NCBI GenBank assembly: GCA_035286745.1
Contig: DATECU010000069.1
Location: 1-12,570 of the forward strand
Direction of reading: 5' to 3'
From: DATECU01 sp035286745
GTDB lineage: Bacteria; Acidobacteriota; Vicinamibacteria; Fen-336
DNA length: 12,570 nt
Shown here in pieces: positions 6,698-11,361 of the stretch; position 1 is the stretch's first letter; the number at the start of each line of letters is the position of its first letter. The notes below the pieces were generated by a model. The model had not been told where the DNA came from. It made no database searches and saw only the letters and a list, made by a program, of their open reading frames with translations. The position numbers and the translations under genes were made by a program.

Positions 6698-7624
6698 CTA
6701 CCTCCCCCCCGTCTGTTTGATCGCGGAGACCATCAGGTTGACGTTGTAGTCGAAGAGCTTGATGTAGTCGGTGATTTCCTTCTCGGCGCCCACCGAAGGC
6801 GCGAGGACCACGACTCGGGCCCCAGTCTCGCGCCCGATGGCGTTGGGAGTCTTGAGGTCGAAGTAGGGCTCCACCAGGATCACCTTGACCCCCAGGCGCT
6901 TGATCTCGCCCTGCAAGGCGATGGTGTGGGCCGGCGAAGGGGGGATCCCCGGCTTGGGCTCCACGTAGCCCATCACCTCCAGGCCAAAGCGCTCGCAGAG
7001 GTTGGGCCAGGAACGGTGGTAGGTGACGATCTTGGTCCCCTTGAAGGGGGCCATGGTGGCATCCCAGCGCTGCTCGGCCTCGCCCAGGCGCCGGTCGAAG
7101 TCCGCATAACGCGCGGCGAAGTAGTCGGCGTCGCCCGGGCTCAGGGCCGTCAGCTTGTGCCGAACCGCCTCGGCGATCCGCCGCCCGTTGCCGGGGTCCA
7201 GCCAGTAGTGGGGGTTGCCCTGGGGGTGGACGTCACCCATGGCACGGGTGATCTGGCCCTGGGGAATCTCCAGGATCTTGGCGGTGAGCGAGGCGTCGAG
7301 ATAGCCGCTGGCGTTTGTCTGGATCCTGGGGTTGCGACTCTGGGTGACGAGGGGCGGCAACCAGCCGACCTCCAGCTCGCGGCCGACCAGGATCAGGAGG
7401 TCGGCCTTGTTCAGGGCAAAAATGAAGCTGGGCTTGGCCTCCACGAAGTGAGGGTCCTGAAAGCCGCGGGCCATGGCGGTGACCCGCACCCGGTCGCCGC
7501 CAACCTCGCGCGTGATCGAAGCCAGGTCCTCGGTGGTGGCCACCACGGCGAGACTGCCGGCCTCAAGAGACGCAGCCCCCAGGAAACGAAGGCTGACGAT
7601 TGCCAACAACGCGTGTGCCTTCAT
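6698..7624 (-). CDS. Metal ABC transporter substrate-binding protein (ZnuA/TroA family)
   Basis: A 308-residue periplasmic cluster A-I binding protein. The start at 7624 has a GAGGAGG site (7635-7629) just upstream, overlapping the end of the barrel gene's stop codon. A Sec signal covers about residues 1-23. The mature part starts with the family-typical SLAVVATTEDLASITREVGG. Likely metal ligands by alignment with the family are His59 in FQDPHFVEAKP, His139 in NPHYWLDP, His203 in VTYHRSWPNLCERFG and an acidic residue near 252-256 (VEPYFD). The His-rich loop common in ZnuA is not present, although His133 lies in the short GDVHPQGNPH segment; zinc versus manganese therefore cannot be settled. 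It delivers the metal to the permease encoded immediately downstream. Confidence 0.92.
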   Translation of the reverse strand: MKAHALLAIVSLRFLGAASLEAGSLAVVATTEDLASITREVGGDRVRVTAMARGFQDPHFVEAKPSFIFALNKADLLILVGRELEVGWLPPLVTQSRNPRIQTNASGYLDASLTAKILEIPQGQITRAMGDVHPQGNPHYWLDPGNGRRIAEAVRHKLTALSPGDADYFAARYADFDRRLGEAEQRWDATMAPFKGTKIVTYHRSWPNLCERFGLEVMGYVEPKPGIPPSPAHTIALQGEIKRLGVKVILVEPYFDLKTPNAIGRETGARVVVLAPSVGAEKEITDYIKLFDYNVNLMVSAIKQTGGR

Positions 7625-7634
7625 GGGGCCTCCT

Positions 7635-8777
7635 CTAGAAGACGTGGGCGCCATGGGCGCCGATGGAGAACAGCAACTGGAAGAGGACCTCGTTCCTGGC
7701 CTCCCCCACCGCCGGAGCGGTCCGCCGGAACTGGCTGCGGATCTGACTGAACTCGCTGGGCCAGTAGGTGAGGGTCAGGGAGTAGCCCTGGTCGAAGCCC
7801 CGCGGCTCGTCGGCCTCCTCCGAGCGGTCGTAGCGGACTCCGGTGAACCAGCGTCGGGCGAACTGGTACTCCGCCGACGCGTACATGCCGAAGCTGTCAT
7901 GCCGGTGGTCCTGCTCCTCGAGCCGGCTCCAGACCAGCTCGGTGCGGGCCAGAAGGCGACGGTAGATGGCGCGCCGGAGGGGGCGGTAGCGGAAGGTGAC
8001 GTCGACGCCGATCAGCCGCCGCGTTAGGCCCGGCCCTTCGCCGCTCTTGCCGGCGGCGAAGGAGCCACCCACATCGAGGTTGCTGGACTCCGTCAGATCC
8101 CGGTAGGCGCGCAGACGGCCGAGATAGGCGAGGTCGCCGCGGTCCTCGCCCCGGAACACCTCGTTCTGGCCCCGGTAGACCTCGCCGGTAGCCTCCAGGA
8201 ACACATGGCGATTCGGAAACAGGCGCGACAGTGAGATCCCCGAGTCGCCGAGGCCCTCCTCGCCGCCCACCAGGTTTTGGGTCATGAGCGGCCGATCGGT
8301 CCAGGGCAGGGTGTGGTTGTGCAGGGTGTTGACCTTGCCGAAGGCCGCCCGCAGCTTGCCCGCCTTCATCAGGAATCCGCCGGGCAGGGTGGGGAAGGTG
8401 ATGTAGGCCTCCTCGATCTCGACCCCCTCCGGGCTGGCGGCGAGGAAGAAATCGGCGCGCGCGTAGGGATCGACGACGGCCTGGAACGAGACCTCGACCT
8501 CGTGCATCTCGAGGGAGGGCTCGCCTCCCCCTGGGCTCTTGCCGGCGGCGCCCAGGAAGTCACCGATCACGGCAATGTCGGGATTGAAGACCTTCGAGGC
8601 GGCGGGGCCGGAGAAGGGCAACGACCCTCCGGCTGGGGTCTGGGCCACCGGCTCGGGCGGCGGAGGCGTTGGGCTGGCTGCGGGAGTGGGGGCCGGCGCC
8701 GGCTCCTGGGCCCGGGCCAAGGCCGGACCGAACGTGGCTAACGAGACGGTCACGAGGACGCGGACAAGACGGAACAT
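7635..8777 (-). CDS. Outer-membrane beta-barrel protein linked to metal uptake
   Basis: A 380-residue protein. ATG 8777 was chosen because a Sec signal follows immediately (MFRLVRVLVTVSLATFGPAL, cleavage near ARAQ) and a GGAGGG site lies three to four bases upstream; the frame is open further 5' but without a signal-like start. After the signal comes a Pro/Ala-rich linker (about residues 24-50). A porin-like domain follows, with alternating strands such as PSLEMHEVEVSFQAVVDPYA, EEAYITFPTLPGGFLMKAGK and EYQFARRWFTGVRYDRSEEA. The C-terminal residue is Phe, as expected for barrel insertion by the BAM machinery. The motif AFGKVNTLHNHTLPW resembles phosphate-porin-type barrels found beside zinc ABC genes. 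It probably lets the metal cross the outer membrane (inference from context). It ends 10 bp before the binding-protein start. Confidence 0.8.
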   Translation of the reverse strand: MFRLVRVLVTVSLATFGPALARAQEPAPAPTPAASPTPPPPEPVAQTPAGGSLPFSGPAASKVFNPDIAVIGDFLGAAGKSPGGGEPSLEMHEVEVSFQAVVDPYARADFFLAASPEGVEIEEAYITFPTLPGGFLMKAGKLRAAFGKVNTLHNHTLPWTDRPLMTQNLVGGEEGLGDSGISLSRLFPNRHVFLEATGEVYRGQNEVFRGEDRGDLAYLGRLRAYRDLTESSNLDVGGSFAAGKSGEGPGLTRRLIGVDVTFRYRPLRRAIYRRLLARTELVWSRLEEQDHRHDSFGMYASAEYQFARRWFTGVRYDRSEEADEPRGFDQGYSLTLTYWPSEFSQIRSQFRRTAPAVGEARNEVLFQLLFSIGAHGAHVF

Positions 8778-8854
8778 GAACCCTCCACGGCGGCTGACGG
8801 GAAGACTGGTCCTCGGGACCTCAGGGTCCCGAGCACGGGGTCGTCGCCAGGGGT

Positions 8855-9148
8855 TCAGACGGGCGGGGCGCGGCCGGTCCGGGTCGGGGGAGGGGCGAGT
8901 GCTGCCGGTTGTTGTTCCGGACCCCGTACGCGCTCGGTGGTCAGCGTCCGTACGCCCTCCACCTCCAGGCCCCGCTCGACCCCGGAGACGGCGGGGCTGG
9001 CGGTGCAAGCCTCACAGTGGGTGGGCGACGTCAGATGGCAGAGGAAGTCGTGGTGGGCGATCGGGGCAAAGGCGAGGACCACCAGGTAGGCGGAAACCAG
9101 AGCGAGGATCGCGACTCGCTCGCGGGCTGGGGAGCGGCCCCGTCTCAT
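8855..9148 (-). CDS. Small His/Cys-rich membrane or periplasmic protein, first gene of the metal operon
   Basis: A 97-residue protein. ATG 9148 is preferred over an in-frame TTG at 9172, which would put the -10-like TATACT inside the gene; neither start has a clear Shine-Dalgarno. A single hydrophobic segment spans residues 11-31 (RVAILALVSAYLVVLAFAPI), either an anchor or a signal. It is followed at once by a potential metal-binding cluster: AHHDFLCHLTSPTHCEAC, that is H32, H33, C37, H38, H44, C45 and C48. The rest is a low-complexity, Pro-rich tail. The size and the helix-then-His/Cys layout recall DUF2946-like small proteins near metal genes, but I cannot assign a family. Position ahead of the barrel, binding protein and permease suggests metal handling in the periplasm. 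Confidence 0.65.
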   Translation of the reverse strand: MRRGRSPARERVAILALVSAYLVVLAFAPIAHHDFLCHLTSPTHCEACTASPAVSGVERGLEVEGVRTLTTERVRGPEQQPAALAPPPTRTGRAPPV

Positions 9149-9154
9149 CTTGCG

Positions 9155-9160
9155 AGTATA
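9155..9160 (-). promoter_or_regulatory. Candidate -10 element of the metal-uptake operon
   Basis: On the minus strand TATACT (9160-9155) lies six bases before ATG 9148, so transcription would start at or beside the A of the start codon, giving a leaderless message; no Shine-Dalgarno is present. No good -35 is found at normal spacing. A perfect 10-bp palindrome, CTTGGCCAAG (9164-9173), sits just upstream where a metal repressor or activator could bind; it does not match a Zur box that I know. Confidence 0.4.
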
Positions 9161-9199
9161 CAGCTTGGCCAAGGATCAGGCAGTGGAGCGTGTCCGAAA

Positions 9200-9255
9200 G
9201 GGCGACTCTCCCTGTGCCCCGCGGGAGAATCTCCCGACCTGGCGGCCAGTCGCCC
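9200..9255. repeat. Nested inverted repeat in the divergent intergenic region
   Basis: Outer arms GGGCGACT (9200-9207) and AGTCGCCC (9248-9255) are perfect complements over 8 bp, extending a little further with one bulge. Between them is the perfect 15-bp hairpin CGGGAGAATCTCCCG (9222-9236, 6-bp stem, 3-nt loop). The nearest starts are 9148 on the minus strand and 9368 on the plus strand. It could be an operator pair or a structured RNA; there is no T run, so it is not a standard terminator. Confidence 0.5.
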
Positions 9256-9367
9256 CTTGAGTCATTCCCGTATCTCACTGTAGGGGTGCAGCTTGCCTCT
9301 GCCCGGCCCAGGACCGGCCGCCTGGCGCGGCTCTTGCCCCAACGGGTCCTCAGGAAGGGAGGGGCGC

Positions 9368-9538
9368 ATGAACGAGCTGACGCTCAGACTCGCCAGTGGT
9401 GCCGAGGAAGAGGCGACGCGGCCGGAGACACGCGGTGAGGTCCTGGCCAGACAGGACGCCGTCCTGCGGCTGAGCGGGGAGCAAGAGGAGGCCCCGAATC
9501 GCTACCGATTCGACGGCTTGCTGCTGTTTTCCCGGTAG
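9368..9538 (+). CDS. Hypothetical small protein, 56 residues
   Basis: ATG 9368 is preceded by a strong purine-rich ribosome site (GGGAGGGG, 9354 to 9364 region). The product begins MNELTLRLASGAEEEATRP and ends NRYRFDGLLLFSR. It is charged and Glu/Arg-rich, with no membrane segment, Cys residues or recognisable domain. Codon use resembles the neighbours (third positions mostly G or C). It lies 52 bp upstream of the cysH leader promoter on the same strand, so it may be transcribed separately. The ribosome site and length support a real gene; its function cannot be guessed from sequence. Confidence 0.5.
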   Translation: MNELTLRLASGAEEEATRPETRGEVLARQDAVLRLSGEQEEAPNRYRFDGLLLFSR

Positions 9539-9590
9539 GCGTTCCGGGGGGGCACTCGCCCACCCTGCGGACCTATGACAGACGGTAGAC

Positions 9591-9619
9591 TTGACGTCCG
9601 TCGGCTGCGGCGTTAGATT
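9591..9619 (+). promoter_or_regulatory. Sigma70-type promoter of the cysH leader
   Basis: TTGACG (9591-9596) and TAGATT (9614-9619) are separated by exactly 17 bp. This is the best promoter match in the window. Seven bases follow the -10 before ATG 9627, so the first transcribed base should be at or next to the A of that ATG. Short dyad arms GACGG (9581-9585) and CCGTC (9598-9602) bracket the -35 and could be an operator, though they are only 5 bp. Confidence 0.75.
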
Positions 9620-9626
9620 CCGTCCC

Positions 9627-9710
9627 ATGCACGCGCGCCGTCCCATGTGTTGCTGTTGTCCGGCCCGGGTCGCCCCCGGAGCCCAGGGTGACGCTGCGCG
9701 CTTTCCTTAG
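9627..9710 (+). CDS. Poly-cysteine leader peptide (putative cysteine-responsive attenuator)
   Basis: A 27-codon frame beginning MHARRPMCCCCP and ending DAARFP, stop TAG 9708-9710. Codons 8-11 are TGT TGC TGT TGT, four consecutive cysteines. No Shine-Dalgarno precedes the ATG, and the promoter places the start of transcription at it, so translation is probably leaderless. Downstream come an intrinsic terminator (9741-9772) and then cysH at 9818. In attenuation, ribosomes stall on scarce charged tRNA(Cys) at such a run, changing RNA folding and letting polymerase read into the biosynthetic genes. Leaderless poly-cysteine leader peptides acting this way are known from mycobacteria. The peptide itself need not have a function. 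The layout is seen directly; cysteine control is inferred. Confidence 0.75.
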   Translation: MHARRPMCCCCPARVAPGAQGDAARFP

Positions 9711-9740
9711 CAAGTCCTAGAAACCAAAGCAGCAGGCCCC

Positions 9741-9772
9741 AAGGCCCGGGAGGCAAAGCCCCCGGGCCTTTT
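9741..9772 (+). terminator. Intrinsic terminator in the cysH leader (attenuator)
   Basis: A perfect 10-bp stem, AAGGCCCGGG (9741-9750) with CCCGGGCCTT (9761-9770), closes a loop that can itself pair GGC with GCC. It runs into TTTT (9769-9772). CAGCA (9730-9734) and TGCTG (9772-9776) could lengthen it. A competing hairpin CCCCCGGG (9759-9766) with CCCGGGGG (9780-9787) would exclude the terminator. GGCCCGGG of the 5' arm is also present in the leader frame at 9662-9669, so the 3' arm has an alternative partner. It lies between the leader peptide and cysH, where readthrough decides operon expression. Confidence 0.75.
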
Positions 9773-9817
9773 GCTGTCTCCCGGGGGTCTTTCTCGCGGA
9801 TCAGAGAAGGAGAACCG

Positions 9818-10570
9818 ATGCCGGTCAGTGAAGCTCAAGACGTGAAGGCGCTGGTCGACGGCCTGAACTTCGCCGAGAAGGTGGAGCGCTCGCTCCTTCT
9901 TCTGAGTGAAGCCCACGCCCAGTACGGGGAGCGCCTGGTGGTCGCCAACAGCCTGGGCAAGGACTCTTGTGTGGTCTGGCACCTGGCCAAGCGGGTGAGT
10001 CCCAGGATCCGCGGCTTCGTGGTCACCACTCGCTTCAAGCCCAGCCAGACCGTGGATTTCATGCGTCAGACGGTGGCCCGGTATCCCGAGCTTCAGGTGT
10101 TCAGAAACGACGCCGCCATCCCCGAGCGGCTGCACGTAAGCGACCCCGACCGCTGCTGCGATCTGCTCAAGGTGGAGCCCACCCGCCGAGCGGTGGCCGA
10201 GATGAACGTCGGCTGCTGGGTCACCGGCCTGCGCTGCACCGAAGGCCGCACCCGCACCGACTTCGAGGAGCGCGAGGAGCGCGACCCGGGCCTGCTCAAG
10301 TTAAACCCCGTTCTGATCTGGCACGAGCGCGAGATCTGGCAGTACTTGGCCCTCCATCAGGTGCCGGTGAACCCTCTCTACGTGCAGGGCTACCGGTCGC
10401 TGGGTTGCGCGCCGTGCACCCGGATTACGAGCGGGCCGGACGAGCGGGCCGGACGCTGGCTGGGAACCAGCAAGTGCGGCGGCGAGTGCGGCATCCACAC
10501 CCGTCCCCTGCGGAACCCGGCGACTCCGGCTCCCGGACTCGCCTCACCGGGAGCCAGCCAGTGGAGTTGA
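9818..10570 (+). CDS. cysH: APS/PAPS reductase (assimilatory, iron-sulfur type)
   Basis: A 250-residue protein that reduces adenylyl sulfate (or PAPS) to sulfite in assimilatory sulfate reduction, in the cytoplasm. ATG 9818 has an AAGGAG site (9807-9812) five bases upstream. The nucleotide-binding PP-loop is VVANSLGKDSCVVWHLA (residues 41-57, SLGKDS 45-50). Cys113-Cys114 (DRCCDLLKVEP) and Cys197/Cys200 (SLGCAPCTR) are the four ligands of a [4Fe-4S] cluster, which marks the APS-reducing branch. The catalytic cysteine is Cys224 in ECGIHT near the C-terminus. The last 22 residues are a Pro/Ala-rich extension without conservation and overlap the next gene's start by 10 bp. The poly-Cys leader and terminator upstream suggest control by cysteine. 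The APS preference rests on the cluster cysteines, since biochemical exceptions exist. Confidence 0.93.
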   Translation: MPVSEAQDVKALVDGLNFAEKVERSLLLLSEAHAQYGERLVVANSLGKDSCVVWHLAKRVSPRIRGFVVTTRFKPSQTVDFMRQTVARYPELQVFRNDAAIPERLHVSDPDRCCDLLKVEPTRRAVAEMNVGCWVTGLRCTEGRTRTDFEEREERDPGLLKLNPVLIWHEREIWQYLALHQVPVNPLYVQGYRSLGCAPCTRITSGPDERAGRWLGTSKCGGECGIHTRPLRNPATPAPGLASPGASQWS

Positions 10571-11361
10571 CCCTGGTCGCGTTAGGGGCAGGGGTGGGCC
10601 TCCTGGTCGGCCTGACCTCGACCGGAGGCGGGACCCTGCTGACGCCGGTGCTGCTCCTGTTCGGCGTGAGCCCCTCGCTGTCGGTGGGAACCGGCGTGCT
10701 GGCGGCCAGCGCAATGAAGCTCTTCGGCGGCGGCCTTTTTGCCTTGCGCGGCCAAGTCCACACCAAAACCGTCCTCCGCTTGGCGGCCGGCTCGCTTCCG
10801 GGAGCCGGGTTAGGCCTCTTCGTCCTGAGCCGCTTGTCCCCCCATCAGCTCGAGCCCTTCCTGCGCCGGGGGGTCGGCCTGGTCCTGGTGCTGGCAGGCG
10901 TCTCAACCCTGCTCCGCCTGCGTTGGGCGCACTCTTCTCAGGGACGTCCCTTTCCCGGCCGGCGCCTCACCGCCGCCCTGGGCTTCGGCGTCGGCCTGCT
11001 GGTGAGCCTCACCGGCATCGGCAGCGGTTCGGTTGTCCTCTGCGTCCTGACCTTGTGCTTTCCCCTCGGTTCCCAGACGCTGGTGGGCACCGTCCTGGCC
11101 CACGCCTTGCTCCTCTCCGGCGTGACGACCTGCGGGCACCTGCTGGCGGGACGTGTCGATCTCGGCCTCGGCGCTTCCATCCTGCTGGGCGGGGTCCCCG
11201 GTGTTGTGGTGGGGGCCCACTGGGCCGGCGCGCTGCCGGAGCGTGGCCTCCGCTTGGGCCTGGCGGCGCTTCTGATCGTGATGGGCATTCACCTCTCGCT
11301 GCCCGCCGGGAGCAGGCCCTCGCCCGCTCTGCGGACGGCGTGGCTGGGGGACCGGAGGTGA
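10561..11361 (+). CDS. TauE/SafE family membrane permease
   Basis: A 266-residue inner-membrane protein. GTG 10561 is the start: it has GGGAG (10549-10553) seven bases upstream and overlaps the cysH stop by 10 bp. The family's two-fold repeat is visible. GLTSTGGGTLLTPVLLLFGV in the first half and SLTGIGSGSVVLCVLTL in the second are the paired Gly-rich signature helices, with about eight hydrophobic segments overall. TauE/SafE proteins move small organic or sulfur anions, including sulfite, sulfoacetate and, in some cases, sulfate. Placement between the reductase that makes sulfite and the reductase that consumes it suggests sulfite export as a safety valve, or sulfate uptake; sequence alone does not decide. 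The stop overlaps the next start (GTGA), so all three genes are coupled. Confidence 0.88.
   Translation: MELTLVALGAGVGLLVGLTSTGGGTLLTPVLLLFGVSPSLSVGTGVLAASAMKLFGGGLFALRGQVHTKTVLRLAAGSLPGAGLGLFVLSRLSPHQLEPFLRRGVGLVLVLAGVSTLLRLRWAHSSQGRPFPGRRLTAALGFGVGLLVSLTGIGSGSVVLCVLTLCFPLGSQTLVGTVLAHALLLSGVTTCGHLLAGRVDLGLGASILLGGVPGVVVGAHWAGALPERGLRLGLAALLIVMGIHLSLPAGSRPSPALRTAWLGDRR

Noticed and set aside
5801..7750. A 649-codon open frame on the plus strand opposite the metal transport genes
   Set aside because: Gly/Asp/His/Gln-rich sequence without domains; the minus strand encodes recognisable ABC permease and binding-protein genes over the same bases.
8778..9008. Upstream extension of the outer-membrane barrel gene
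   Set aside because: It is Arg/Pro-rich, would bury the signal peptide and overlaps the small His/Cys gene; ATG 8777 begins a clean signal sequence.
9200..9255. Known riboswitch (SAM, SAH or cobalamin) ahead of the sulfur genes
   Set aside because: I found no conserved core of these classes, and the structure lies well upstream of the cysH promoter, so it is not part of that transcript if the promoter call is right.
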